DNA of 64,000 nt from an uncultured Phycisphaerales bacterium (lineage in GTDB: Bacteria; Planctomycetota; Phycisphaerae; Tepidisphaerales; Tepidisphaeraceae), in contig CAIQIQ010000081.1 of NCBI GenBank assembly GCA_903871935.1, positions 62,001-126,000 of the forward strand, read 5' to 3'. The notes beneath the pieces are model-generated. The model had not been told where the DNA came from. It made no database searches and saw only the letters and a list, made by a program, of their open reading frames with translations. Made by a program: the position numbers and the translations under genes. Below are positions 7,235 to 17,206 of the stretch, piece after piece. Position 1 is the first letter of the stretch, and each line of letters begins with the position of its first letter.

Positions 7235-8995
7235 TCATTCAGCCGGTTGCGTTGCTGGCACGAATCCCTTGGGCACAAGATCCAGTTCCCACAGCGGCCG
7301 GACGGAGATGATCATTCCTGGATTGCTTTGCGTTACAGCTCCGCCCCTGCCAACCATGAACGGTGCGCCGCCGTTGTCTATGCGATCTACTCCAATGGTA
7401 TAGATGAAGATGAAGTCTTGGTGCACCGCAAACCGTATCGGCTTGCCATCAAATGGATCAATCGGCGCGGCCGGCATCAGTTTCGCCGTCACCAGTTCAT
7501 CCCACGACGCTGGCAGCCTCCCCTTCTGAAGCCGAAACCGCGTCGCCGCCACCGCCCCTCGCGATATATCCACCATAGCGCCCGCCTCGATGCCCCTCCC
7601 CATCGCTCTGCCCAGACTGGGTACCAGGATTGCGCTCAAAGGCGATCTGCCTCGCTCACGCATAAACCACGCGTCCATCGCCGGCAACTTCCCGGCCATG
7701 ACCGCTGGATCGTCAGCGACGAATGCCGATGCCATCGCAACGTGCTCCTCGATCACAGTAATGTCTCTATCACCCAAGAGCACCCGATACATGCAGGGAG
7801 GAAGGGGGAACCACCATGAAGGACTTCGCCCACCCGTGGGATCTGTTTCTCCCCGGAGGACCGTTACTACGGTATTTCGGTCCATTACGCCCAATTCGCC
7901 CAGAATTCCCGCTCGCCTCGATGCCTTCATACGTTCCGCGGGTCCGTCCATCCGCAGCCGATCCAGATCTCCCTGATCCTTCACCATTGGCAATACTTCC
8001 TGCAGTGTCTCATCTGCCAATGCGTAGAGGCCTATCCCCACCAGCATCTCTACCATAGTCAATCCCTGCATCGCGTGATCGCCCATGCCATCGATCGCGT
8101 TGATATCCTCAACAGCCGATCCGATTCGACCTGCCCTGGCTTCGCTGGTGGCGTGGAGCTTTAGCGCCTGGCTCGCATGTCGCATGCCGGCCAGATGCGG
8201 AAGCAGTGTATTGATTGAGTAGCTCGATCCGGCCGGCAACAGGCCGCTGGTCTTCATCCCCGCCGCCTTACGCAACAGTGGTATCCGGAATTCCTCCTTC
8301 TCCGGAAACGCAGATGGCGGCACCATCCCACCGTTCTCATCTACCAGTTTCCAGCTATCGTCGAACGGACTGGTTCCTCTTACCAGCACTCCTGCTTGGG
8401 TATAGAGATCTGCCGCCATTGCCCCATCCTCCGAAACGATCTCGATCTCCTTTGCCAGCGTATTCGCCCTCGCCAGCGTTTCATCCATCATCCGCTGCAT
8501 TCGCCATTCCAGGGCCAACCACGTCAGCGCCAGCACCCCCACCCAGCACAGAGCCGCCCGCCCCACATATCGCCAAGTGACCGCCGCCGGCCGCCCGCCC
8601 TCATCGCGCAGCCCCATGACCGCGACGATTACCGACGCCCCCAGCGCCAGGCCAAAGGCGACTCCGCATGGCCACGCGGTCACCGCAGAAAAACGAACAC
8701 TCCCCCAGAAGACCATGCCGATACTGACAATGGGCAGGGGTATCGCCATCACCACCAGCACCGCAGCGCCAATCACAGCATGAATGATCGGCCATCTCCG
8801 TCCCAGGCTCATCTTCCGCGGATGACTCGCATAGTTCAGCATACCGCCTGGCCGGACGTCCTCACCCATCCCCGCAGCCACCGGTTCGGCAAACACTTCC
8901 TCCCGAAACGCCCTTCGCAACGCCACCACGAGGTACCAGCGATAGAGGATCACCATCCCCGCGCCCCACACTACCAGCACTACGATCAGGTTCAT
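7235..8995 (-). CDS. Membrane protein of unknown function
   Basis: A protein of 586 residues. Hydrophobic segments lie at the start (MNLIVVLVVWGAGMVILY) and at about 70-170 (VIGAAVLVVMAIPLPIV, AFGLALGASVIVAVMG, ALCWVGVLALTWLAL). The remaining 400 residues are soluble and mostly helical. The C-terminus (RFRLQKGRLPASWDELV, then PIDPFDGKPIRF and IYTIGVDRIDNGG) resembles the tail found in many planctomycete proteins that also occurs in type II pseudopilin-like proteins. GAGG 9 nt upstream supports the ATG at 8995 rather than an earlier in-frame start. Function unknown; residues 190-480 look helical and repeat-like. Confidence 0.72.
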   Translation of the reverse strand: MNLIVVLVVWGAGMVILYRWYLVVALRRAFREEVFAEPVAAGMGEDVRPGGMLNYASHPRKMSLGRRWPIIHAVIGAAVLVVMAIPLPIVSIGMVFWGSVRFSAVTAWPCGVAFGLALGASVIVAVMGLRDEGGRPAAVTWRYVGRAALCWVGVLALTWLALEWRMQRMMDETLARANTLAKEIEIVSEDGAMAADLYTQAGVLVRGTSPFDDSWKLVDENGGMVPPSAFPEKEEFRIPLLRKAAGMKTSGLLPAGSSYSINTLLPHLAGMRHASQALKLHATSEARAGRIGSAVEDINAIDGMGDHAMQGLTMVEMLVGIGLYALADETLQEVLPMVKDQGDLDRLRMDGPAERMKASRRAGILGELGVMDRNTVVTVLRGETDPTGGRSPSWWFPLPPCMYRVLLGDRDITVIEEHVAMASAFVADDPAVMAGKLPAMDAWFMRERGRSPLSAILVPSLGRAMGRGIEAGAMVDISRGAVAATRFRLQKGRLPASWDELVTAKLMPAAPIDPFDGKPIRFAVHQDFIFIYTIGVDRIDNGGAPFMVGRGGAVTQSNPGMIISVRPLWELDLVPKGFVPATQPAE

Positions 8996-9164
8996 GCTTG
9001 CCTCGCAATTGCGTCCACCCAAGGCCTACGCCACTGTATCATTTCACTCCGCCCGATAACAGCAAACACCTTGCATTGCCGAGAACAAACGACAAACACT
9101 CTTGCCTGAAAACGAGCGCTGGGGGTAGAGTGACTGGTAACTCTCGAAGATTGGGCGGTGCGCG

Positions 9165-12155
9165 ATGATGTCTTGGGAAAGAACAAGGCGGCGTGGGATT
9201 CACTCGGCGGTGCGGGCCATGGCCGAAGGCCTGGAACAGCGAATGCTGCTGGGCGCCGATAGTCCGACCATGACTCCAATCGGGCAATGGGGTGGCGCTA
9301 TAACGGACGTAGAGACACTTGGCACAACGGCATATGCCACCCAGGGGCAAAACCTGGTCGTACTGGACGTCGCGAACCCCCAGAGCCCCCGCGAGATCGG
9401 ACGGTTGTTCCTGCCGAGCGTACCGGGCAATCTGAGCATCTCAGGCAATACGGTCTATATCGCTGATGAGGCAAGTGGGCTTTGCATCATCGACGTCAGC
9501 AATCCCTCCACGCCTGTCCTGGTGGCGCGATATGACACCAGTGGTGATGCGGGCAAGGTGCGAACATCCGGTGCCTATGCCTTTGTCTGCGTGGACGAGA
9601 ACGAGATGCAGATCATCGACATCAACACCGTCAATTCTCCGCAACTGGTGGGTATCTACACCACCGCCGCCGGGAACGTGTTGAACATGTGCGTCGAGGG
9701 CAACTATGCGTACCTGGCCGAGAGCCTGGGCATGGAGATTGTCGATATCAGCCAAGTGAGTTCTCCCTCACTGGCCGGCACCTATAACACAATGCGGTCA
9801 ATCTTTGCGGTTGATGTCAGCGGCAGCTACGCCTACATCTCGGAGGATGCCGGCGGTCTGAGAGTCCTGAATATCAACGACCCGTCGGCCCTCTCTACAG
9901 TCGGCAGCTATGCGGCAGATGCGGGCAACGTTGCCATCGGCGTCAGCGTTGCCGGCGATTACGCTTACCTGGCGGATGGTTACGGTGGATTGGTTACCAT
10001 CGACATCAGTGATCCGGCAAGTCCAGCACTGGCGAGCACCTATGGCTATGCAGCTGCTGGGCACAACGCCAGTGGGGTAAGCATCGCGGGAAGCCTTGCC
10101 TATGTGCCAGTAGGCGACGACGGCATGCAGATCATCAATGTGAGCGACCCGACGGCATTGGCGCTCGCGGGCGCGTACAACCCGCGGATTGAGGCTCGGG
10201 CTGTGAGGAGCGCTGGATCTCTAGTGGTTGTCGATGATGCTGATTACGACCTGCGGATCTTCGATGTGAGCAATCCCGCAGCGCCGATGCTCGTCGGCAG
10301 CTTTGCGCTGGACGAGATGATCTATGGGATGGACGTAGTGGGAAACTACGTATATGTGGCAAATGGTTACAGTGGCGTGCGGATCATCGACCTCAGCGAC
10401 CCGGCTCATCCAACGCTTGCTACGACGTTCGCAACACTGGCAGCCAATGTCAGCATTGAAGGCAGCAAGGCGTATGTGGTAGCCCACGAGGACGGCCTGC
10501 AGATCCTGGACCTCTCCGATCCCGCTTCACCGGTCCTGGTCGGAGAGTTTGACACGAGCGCAGATGCAAGAAACGTCTGGGTAGAAGGCAGCCGGGCTTA
10601 CGTTACCACTGATACAGGACTGCAGATCATCGACGTTGCGCAGAGCGATGAGCCCAGGTTGATCGGCCGCTATGCTGAAACGGGCATGATGCAGGCCACC
10701 GTGGCCGGAGACTACGTGTACATGCTGGGCGGCAATATGGACATCATCGACATCCGCAAGCCGAGCCACCCCAGATTGGTGAGCCAATACCCACGGTATA
10801 ACAACGCGAGTGACTTCGCCGTCGCCGGCAACTTTGTCTATATTGCCAACGGCAACCCATCGGTGGAGATCATCAACATCGCCGATCCATCGCACCCGGT
10901 GACGCCCTGGACCCAATACAGCGCTGGCAACCTGGCGGGCATCAGCCTTGCCGGCAATATCGCCTACCTTGCGGAATGGCATTCCGGCCTGGTCATCGCA
11001 GAGGTACAGGACCTCACGCGCGGCAGCTTCGGCACGATCGATGGCAAACGACGAACAGTATCGCTCCAGGATGCTGACGGCGACACCGTTACGTTCAGCC
11101 TTAGCGGCGGCGGGTTTGGCGTTGTGGCGGGAACGGGCGACAGCTTTAGGGATGTCCAGATGTGGGGCACCACCGCGACGTCCAAGCTGCAGATCACGGT
11201 GAAGCGAAGCAAGGGCAGTAACAGTGACGGTCAGGCGCTCATGGGTAACATTATGAGCGATAGCCTGATGTCGAAGATAACGGCGCCTGCTGTCTTTCTT
11301 ACAGGCAACATGGACCTGGACGGCTTGGGGGATTCACCCGGCAAGACCAAGTTGACGATCGGTCTGGGCGGAGTGGTCGGAGGGGCCATCCGGACCGGCA
11401 TTCTGCCTGTGAAGTTGCTTAAGGTTCTCGACTGGGGCGACACGCCGGCGGCAACACAGACGCTGGTTGCGCCGTGGGCTGACTCGATCGTGGTCACAGG
11501 CCGAAAGGTAAGCAAAGGCGTGGCCGGTTTGCCCGGCAACTTCGACGCCAGCACGAACCTGCGGCAGATCGGCTCCCTGAGCGTAGCAGGAACGATCGCG
11601 GGTACCGTGCACGTCGATGGACCGATCGGCAAAATCACTGCGGGAGCGGTCACCGGAACAATTGTTGCCAACGGCGCGGGCATTGGCTCAGTGAAAGTGC
11701 TGGGCACAGTGTCGGGCGCACGAATCGCCACCAGCGGGTCGATGGACAGCTTCAGCGCGGCTGGCCTTTCGGATAGTGCGATCATTGTCGGGGCAGGCTG
11801 GCTGTTCATCCAGGAGAACTACAGCTATGCGAGGTCTAGCGACGACTTCGATCTGTCGGCGACTGTGCCGGCCAAGCTTGGATCGCTCACAATCACTGGC
11901 CACAAGCCGCCAAAAGGACAGGTTGCGCCGGCGTTTGTGCAGAACAGCCACATCTCGGCGCCCAGCTTCGGAAACATCTCACTGGTGAATGCTCCCGCCG
12001 ATACAGGCAAGATGCTCCATGTGCTCAGTGACACGGGAATGCTAAAGATCGCGAAATGGAGCGATGGAATGCTGCCATCAGGACAATGGACCGGCGGAGA
12101 ACCGCCCCAGACAGGTCAACCGCAGCGCCCGGACATCGTGGAAGTGGTGACGTAG
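9165..12155 (+). CDS. LVIVD-repeat surface protein with LEPR-XLL-type N-terminus
   Basis: A protein of 996 residues. Residues 23-32 read LEQRMLLGAD, the LEPR-XLL motif at the start of many large planctomycete exported proteins. Residues 45-620 hold more than a dozen LVIVD-type repeats of about 40 residues, each with a GSYAYVAD-like strand followed by IIDVSNPSTP-like and LVGSYD-like strands, as expected for one or two beta-propellers. The last 350 residues are Gly/Ser/Thr-rich with repeating beta strands (GSLTITG, GSVKVLGTVSGA), like a beta-helix. It is probably a cell-surface or secreted protein; no catalytic motif is visible. ATG codons at 9165 and 9168 are both possible. It converges on the next gene with 8 nt between stops. 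Confidence 0.85.
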   Translation: MMSWERTRRRGIHSAVRAMAEGLEQRMLLGADSPTMTPIGQWGGAITDVETLGTTAYATQGQNLVVLDVANPQSPREIGRLFLPSVPGNLSISGNTVYIADEASGLCIIDVSNPSTPVLVARYDTSGDAGKVRTSGAYAFVCVDENEMQIIDINTVNSPQLVGIYTTAAGNVLNMCVEGNYAYLAESLGMEIVDISQVSSPSLAGTYNTMRSIFAVDVSGSYAYISEDAGGLRVLNINDPSALSTVGSYAADAGNVAIGVSVAGDYAYLADGYGGLVTIDISDPASPALASTYGYAAAGHNASGVSIAGSLAYVPVGDDGMQIINVSDPTALALAGAYNPRIEARAVRSAGSLVVVDDADYDLRIFDVSNPAAPMLVGSFALDEMIYGMDVVGNYVYVANGYSGVRIIDLSDPAHPTLATTFATLAANVSIEGSKAYVVAHEDGLQILDLSDPASPVLVGEFDTSADARNVWVEGSRAYVTTDTGLQIIDVAQSDEPRLIGRYAETGMMQATVAGDYVYMLGGNMDIIDIRKPSHPRLVSQYPRYNNASDFAVAGNFVYIANGNPSVEIINIADPSHPVTPWTQYSAGNLAGISLAGNIAYLAEWHSGLVIAEVQDLTRGSFGTIDGKRRTVSLQDADGDTVTFSLSGGGFGVVAGTGDSFRDVQMWGTTATSKLQITVKRSKGSNSDGQALMGNIMSDSLMSKITAPAVFLTGNMDLDGLGDSPGKTKLTIGLGGVVGGAIRTGILPVKLLKVLDWGDTPAATQTLVAPWADSIVVTGRKVSKGVAGLPGNFDASTNLRQIGSLSVAGTIAGTVHVDGPIGKITAGAVTGTIVANGAGIGSVKVLGTVSGARIATSGSMDSFSAAGLSDSAIIVGAGWLFIQENYSYARSSDDFDLSATVPAKLGSLTITGHKPPKGQVAPAFVQNSHISAPSFGNISLVNAPADTGKMLHVLSDTGMLKIAKWSDGMLPSGQWTGGEPPQTGQPQRPDIVEVVT

Positions 12156-12163
12156 GCCGCGGT

Positions 12164-12877
12164 TCATTTACCTGCAGCCCTCTGAACCAGCAGTTCGAAG
12201 ATCGCGCGGTGCTCCGGTTCATCGCTGATCCGCTCGGGGTGCCACTGCACGCCGATGAGTAGCGGCATCGAGGCATCCTCTATCGCCTCCACTATCCCGT
12301 CGGTGGCGTGGGCGGTAATCCGCAAGCCCCGGCCAACGCGATCAACGGCCTGTTTGTGGTAGGTGTTTACGCTGATGCGCGGCTTGCCGATCGTTTGAGC
12401 GAGGATCGACTCGGACTCGATCGTGACATCGTGCCTTAATGGCACATCGTGGACTTTGCGGTGCTCAATCGGCGTAGGCCGCAACAAATCGGGAAGGAAC
12501 TGGATCAAGGATCCACCACGGTGAACGTTGAGCAACTGGCATCCCAGACATATCCCCAGGATCGGCATCCGGCGGGCATCGGCAGCCTCAATCAGGGCCA
12601 GTTCCCAGCGCTGCCGATTTGGATCGACGGGCTTGGCCATCGGATGCCACGTCTGCCCATATAGTGCTGGATCCAGATCATTGCCGCCCGAGAACAGAAT
12701 CGCATCAACCTGATCGAGGATCGCGCCGACCTCGGAAAGATCCTCACGGTAATAGATCGGCTGTGCTGTCCCTCCCGCCTTCTCAACGCTTGACGCGTAG
12801 TGGTCAGGCTGTGCGTCGGTTTCGCCAGGCTTGGTGCCGGCATCCTTGGTTATGCCGATAGTGGGGTGTCTGCTCAT
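12164..12877 (-). CDS. Class I glutamine amidotransferase-like hydrolase (peptidase C26, PuuD-like)
   Basis: A protein of 237 residues, the usual length for gamma-glutamyl-gamma-aminobutyrate hydrolase. The nucleophile elbow is GICLGCQLLNV with Cys110; the other catalytic residues lie in GVQWHPE near the C-terminus. The N-terminal SGGNDLDPALYG block is typical of the PuuD/C26 group. Members cleave gamma-glutamyl bonds, for example in putrescine breakdown, but no other Puu genes are near, so the substrate is open. The ATG at 12877 starts the conserved domain; an in-frame extension to 12964 lacks support. Confidence 0.88.
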   Translation of the reverse strand: MSRHPTIGITKDAGTKPGETDAQPDHYASSVEKAGGTAQPIYYREDLSEVGAILDQVDAILFSGGNDLDPALYGQTWHPMAKPVDPNRQRWELALIEAADARRMPILGICLGCQLLNVHRGGSLIQFLPDLLRPTPIEHRKVHDVPLRHDVTIESESILAQTIGKPRISVNTYHKQAVDRVGRGLRITAHATDGIVEAIEDASMPLLIGVQWHPERISDEPEHRAIFELLVQRAAGK

Positions 12878-13049
12878 ATGCTTCACGGTGGTTTCGCGGG
12901 TATGGTACGCATGCAAAGGGAAAACGCCACGCGCTCCGCGATGCTGCGCCAAAGCGACCGACATAGGCTATAAAGTGTGGCATGGATTTCTACCGGGCAT
13001 CGCGATGCGGTTTGCCATACTATCGGTCGATGCGAAGGAGTCTGTAGGA

Positions 13050-14132
13050 ATGCCCTGGATATGGATCGGCTTCATTCTGTTCGTGCTGACACTGCTTGCT
13101 ATCGACCTTGGCGTGCTCAACCGCAAGGCGCATGTGATCGGCGTCAAAGAGGCCCTGGGGTGGTCGGCGATGTGGATCACGCTGGCGCTGCTGTTTACGG
13201 TCTTCATCTACTTCGGCTACCAGAACCACTGGGGTGGGCTGGGCCTGGCGGTCGATGCCATTGACGGCCGCGTCAACGATGGTGCTTCGGCTTCGACGAA
13301 GTATCTCACCGGATATATCGTCGAAGAGTCGCTCAGCGCTGACAACATGTTCGTGATTGCGATGCTGTTCGGCTTCTTCGCGATTCCAGCCATGTACCAG
13401 CATCGCGTCCTGTTCTGGGGAATTATGGGCGCCCTGATCTTGCGTGGCGTGATGATCGGCGTCGGGGCGGCCCTGGTCTCGAGGTTCCACTGGGTTTTGT
13501 ACATCTTCGGCGCCTTCCTTGTTTTCACGGCCGTGAAGATGCTGGTCATGAAAACGGATGAAACAGATCCGAACGCCAACATCGTCGTGCGACTGACGCG
13601 GCGACTATTTCCCGTCACCCAGCAGTTTCACGGCGAACACTTTGTCGTCAGGGCGGGTTCAGCGGCTTCCCATGAGGCGGCCATTCCCGGCGCAGCTCCG
13701 CTGGAAGACAAATCCGTTGCCGCGGCCAAGGCCGGCACCTGGATGATTACCCCGCTTGCGGTGGCTCTCGTCATGATCGAATGCACCGATTTGGTGTTTG
13801 CTGTCGATTCCATCCCGGCAGTCTTCGCGATCACCACCGACCCATTCCTCGTCTTCACCAGCAACGTCTTTGCCATCCTGGGCCTGCGCAGCCTGTACTT
13901 TGCGCTGGCTGGGATGATCGACAAATTCCGCTACCTCAAAGTCTCTCTGGCGATCGTCCTTGCCGTTGTCGGCGGCAAGATGCTGGCCGCTCCATGGCTC
14001 AAGGAGATCATGGGCGGAAACATGAGCTTCTATCTCCTTGGGTTAATCGTGGCGATTCTCGCGATCGGCATCGTGACATCCATAATCGCCGATGCGCGCA
14101 GGCCACGGACGGATGTCCCCTCCAACCCATAG
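13050..14132 (+). CDS. TerC/Alx-family integral membrane protein
   Basis: A protein of 360 residues with about nine hydrophobic segments. It has the family blocks SLSADNMFVIAMLFGFF and IECTDLVFAVDSIPAVFAIT with the acidic residues that probably bind metal, and the long NVFAILGLRSLYFAL helix. Closest in layout to the Alx subgroup, whose E. coli member exports Mn2+. AAGGAG at 13035-13040, 9 nt before the ATG, fixes the start; earlier in-frame starts overlap the upstream divergent gene. Alx genes often carry a Mn-sensing yybP-ykoY leader, but I could not recognise one in the 172 bp upstream. Confidence 0.9.
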   Translation: MPWIWIGFILFVLTLLAIDLGVLNRKAHVIGVKEALGWSAMWITLALLFTVFIYFGYQNHWGGLGLAVDAIDGRVNDGASASTKYLTGYIVEESLSADNMFVIAMLFGFFAIPAMYQHRVLFWGIMGALILRGVMIGVGAALVSRFHWVLYIFGAFLVFTAVKMLVMKTDETDPNANIVVRLTRRLFPVTQQFHGEHFVVRAGSAASHEAAIPGAAPLEDKSVAAAKAGTWMITPLAVALVMIECTDLVFAVDSIPAVFAITTDPFLVFTSNVFAILGLRSLYFALAGMIDKFRYLKVSLAIVLAVVGGKMLAAPWLKEIMGGNMSFYLLGLIVAILAIGIVTSIIADARRPRTDVPSNP

Positions 14133-14142
14133 CGGCCATGCC

Positions 14143-15915
14143 TCAGGCAATCTGCCGCAAGCGGCTCGCCTTGCAGGCGCGCGCAATACCCGGCAGCACA
14201 TACTCGCGCGCGACAACATCCCAGCTCATGCGGCTGGCGAGGTCGTGGCCGCGGTCAATAAACTGCGCGAATTCTTCCGGACTGCGCGGGAGCCGATGCA
14301 GCAACTCGCCGGCCACGTATTCAGCCACCTTGTGCTCGATCGCCTCACGCTGACTTTGGCCGATGGCAAGAAGGTCCTCCGTCCGCGGTGACCGCTCGGG
14401 AAGCTCGGTGTAGTCGGCCACGATTACATTGGGAGTATCACCACCGGCCGCCTTGCGCACAAAGCCAGCGCACCCGCAGACGTTGGAGAAGACGCAAATG
14501 CCCCCGAAGCTGATCGGCTCCACCTGGGCGATGCCGAACGGCTCGTAGATGCTCTGGCCGAACTCGACATCCGAGCCCTTGCGGATATCCATGAATTCCA
14601 CGTCCGGAGGCATCCGCATTCCGCAGAGCTTCTGTTCAAAGCCGAACTGGTTGATGAAGACGACCTTGATGTTGCGGCTGCTGGCGTTGAATTCCTGCAC
14701 GCCCTGGTAATAGACCGCCTCCCCCGTGGATAAATCGGGCAGACCCTCGCGATGAACCACCGGCCAGTGATACGCCTGTTCCATCCGGCAGATGTCATCG
14801 CCGCGCCGGCGGGGCACTTCGGTGGAAAGCGCAAGAAGCACTGCGGTTTCGTTGCGCTCGCGGAGCATCGGCTCCAGGTGTTCCAGCACCCGCAGATCGC
14901 GCCACATCCCCTTCGATGGCACCAGCCGGGTGACATGCGTAAACACGTAGTCGGGCTTGTACTTCAGCAGGTTCTGGCAGTACTGCTGCAGCTTGCGGCG
15001 GCTGGCCATCTTCTCATCCGCCGTGATGCGAAAGTGCGGAACGCCGTTATACGCAACCTGCGAGTCAACCGCGATGAAATCCGGAGAAAGGAACTTCATC
15101 TCCTTCTGCACGTAATCCCCGACGCAGAAGATGTTGTCACAGTGGCGGGCGGCCTTCACCAGCGAATGCTTATAGTAGGAGGACTGGTCGCCAAACACCT
15201 CATCGACGAAATGCCCGGATGCCATCGCAGCCCGCATGACGTTGTAGAACATGGTGTCATGGCCCGGGCTGTGCTCGATCAGCCGGCGCATGGTCGCCAC
15301 TTCATGGGCATAAAAGATGGTGCGGAACTGGGCATGCATGGGATCCATCAATGCCGCCAGCGCTGTGGGCATCCCCATATACTCATGCGAGAGGATGACG
15401 CAGGGCTCCGCGTCGGAACAGACGCCCAACGCACGCAACGCCGCGATGGCCGGCAGGGCCAGGCGGGTGTACTGCTCGTAGTCCCAGATGTTCTCGTAAC
15501 GGGCTGATTCGATGCCAAAGGTCTTCCACAAATCGAATTTGAACGTGCCGAGCTTCTTGGCATCAAAGCGAGCCACATCAATCAGCAGGACCTCAGGGGT
15601 GCTGGTAACGCCGGTATCCTTGTCGAAGTACTTCCGCCGTCCGTAAACGATCCCAACATCAAACTCCTGTTCAATCTCGCGGAAATGGCCGGCCAGAGGC
15701 GAACGGTACAACTGGTCGAGACTTGAGTAGAGCACCTCGCCGTTGGCTCCCAGCCGCTGCTCGCCGTGAGCCTCGGACGGCCAGAACGGGCCAACGAGGA
15801 TGTTCCGCGGAACCGTCTGGAGGTATTCGCGGCTGGTCAGCAGCCCCTCCAGAACCGCGCCGATGCCCCCAATCTTCTGAATCGCTTCGTGCGTGACGTG
15901 TACTACAGTTTGCAT
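14143..15915 (-). CDS. Glycogen/starch-synthase-like glycosyltransferase (GT-B)
   Basis: A protein of 590 residues with two Rossmann-like halves. The N-terminus reads HVTHEAIQKIGGIGAVLEGL, where the KxGGxG-like loop binds ADP-glucose in the GT5 family. The C-terminal half has YEPFGIAQVEPISFGG, an E-x7-E pair, which contacts the nucleotide sugar in GT-B enzymes. It is longer than bacterial GlgA (about 480) and in length resembles the eukaryotic-type GT3 synthases. Glycogen or another glucan synthesis is the best guess. No other glycogen gene is nearby. Converges with the TerC gene, 10 nt away. Confidence 0.8.
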   Translation of the reverse strand: MQTVVHVTHEAIQKIGGIGAVLEGLLTSREYLQTVPRNILVGPFWPSEAHGEQRLGANGEVLYSSLDQLYRSPLAGHFREIEQEFDVGIVYGRRKYFDKDTGVTSTPEVLLIDVARFDAKKLGTFKFDLWKTFGIESARYENIWDYEQYTRLALPAIAALRALGVCSDAEPCVILSHEYMGMPTALAALMDPMHAQFRTIFYAHEVATMRRLIEHSPGHDTMFYNVMRAAMASGHFVDEVFGDQSSYYKHSLVKAARHCDNIFCVGDYVQKEMKFLSPDFIAVDSQVAYNGVPHFRITADEKMASRRKLQQYCQNLLKYKPDYVFTHVTRLVPSKGMWRDLRVLEHLEPMLRERNETAVLLALSTEVPRRRGDDICRMEQAYHWPVVHREGLPDLSTGEAVYYQGVQEFNASSRNIKVVFINQFGFEQKLCGMRMPPDVEFMDIRKGSDVEFGQSIYEPFGIAQVEPISFGGICVFSNVCGCAGFVRKAAGGDTPNVIVADYTELPERSPRTEDLLAIGQSQREAIEHKVAEYVAGELLHRLPRSPEEFAQFIDRGHDLASRMSWDVVAREYVLPGIARACKASRLRQIA

Positions 15916-16052
15916 AGTCCAATCAACTCCAGCAAGAAATCCATTTCTACCTGGCCATCAGGCACTCTTCATCCATCCGCGTGAACATACGCTTCGCCCA
16001 ATCACCCTGTTCTGCACTGGCACCGGTCATTCTAGGACAAGCTGTGGCTCAT

Positions 16053-17174
16053 TTAGCCGATTAGGCTCTCCGGGTTCAGGCCGGCCAGTTCCGGCGCCAC
16101 AAATCGGCCATCTTTGCGGATGAGCCTGCCATCGAACCACATCTCGCCCCCGCCGGCGTCCGGGCTCTGCCGCAACACCAGGTCCCAGTGGATATCGCTC
16201 TTGTTCCCATTGGATGCTTCATCGTAGCACACCCCGGGTGTGAGGTGGATGCTGCCGGCGATCTTTTCATCAAAGAGAATATCTTTCATCGCCCTGGTGC
16301 AGTAGGGGTTAAAGCCGATGGCGAACTCGCCGACATAGCGGGCTCCCTCATCGCTGTCGAGCACCTCGTTGAGCTTGGCGGTGTTGGAACTGGTTGCCTT
16401 CACGACCTTGCCATCTCTAAACTCCAGTCGCACATCCTGGTGCGTCACACCGCGATAGAGCGTGGGGCAGTTGAACTGGATAATCCCGTTGATGCTCTCG
16501 CGCACCGGGGCGGTGAACACTTCGCCATCGGGGATATTAAGCTTGCCATCACACGCAACAGCGGGGATGCCTTTGATGCTGAAGGTGAGATCGGTATCCC
16601 CCGGTCCTCTTAGCTTCACCTGGTCCGTTGCCTCCATAAGCGTCTTGAGCGGCTGCATCGCCCTGCTCATCTTCGCGTAATCCAGTGTGCAGACATTGAA
16701 GAAGAAATCCTCAAATGCTTCCGTGCTCATCTCAGCAAGCTGCGCCATGGCACTGGTTGGCCAGCGCAACACCACCCACCGCGTCCGCTTGATCCGAACC
16801 GCATGGTGCACCTGTTTCCACACCGTAGACTCAAAGATACGCTGCTTCTCACGGGGCACATCAGCAAGCTCTGAGACATTCAAACTGCCGCGTGCCCCGA
16901 TATAGCACTGCATCTTCTCCATCTGGGCACGCTCGACATCGGCAATCTGCTGCCACTGCTCCTGCGTTGCGGCATGCATTAGCGCGCGCGTCACCACATT
17001 GTGCTTCAGCAGCACAAACGGCCGGCCACCGGCCCCATGCGCTGACTTGACCACGGCAGCGGTAAACGCATGAGGAACATCAATCGCCTCAAGAAGCAGG
17101 TTCTCCCCCGGCTTGACCGCACAAGAGTAGTTCACCAGCAGGTCCGCCAGACGCTCTATACGTGGATCAGTCAT
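16053..17174 (-). CDS. Aminopeptidase, family M29
   Basis: A protein of 373 residues, normal for thermophilic-type (AmpS/AmpT) aminopeptidases. The N-terminal domain opens with LADLLVNYSCAVKPGENLLLEA. Metal ligands of the dinuclear site are visible as NIPDGEVFTAP (Glu), GEFAIGFNP (Glu), SIHLTPG (His) and KSDIHWDLV (His, Asp) in the expected order. It is cytoplasmic with no signal peptide. It lies 32 nt downstream of the MBL-fold gene's start region on the same strand but reads away from it in order MBL gene then aminopeptidase, so the pair may be one transcript. Confidence 0.92.
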   Translation of the reverse strand: MTDPRIERLADLLVNYSCAVKPGENLLLEAIDVPHAFTAAVVKSAHGAGGRPFVLLKHNVVTRALMHAATQEQWQQIADVERAQMEKMQCYIGARGSLNVSELADVPREKQRIFESTVWKQVHHAVRIKRTRWVVLRWPTSAMAQLAEMSTEAFEDFFFNVCTLDYAKMSRAMQPLKTLMEATDQVKLRGPGDTDLTFSIKGIPAVACDGKLNIPDGEVFTAPVRESINGIIQFNCPTLYRGVTHQDVRLEFRDGKVVKATSSNTAKLNEVLDSDEGARYVGEFAIGFNPYCTRAMKDILFDEKIAGSIHLTPGVCYDEASNGNKSDIHWDLVLRQSPDAGGGEMWFDGRLIRKDGRFVAPELAGLNPESLIG

Positions 17175-17206
17175 AGATCTCGTACCATAAGCCAGCCCGA
17201 TCCAAT

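Noticed and set aside
12878..13049. yybP-ykoY manganese riboswitch before the TerC gene
   Set aside because: The expected conserved bulge and kissing-loop sequences could not be seen; a covariance search would be decisive.
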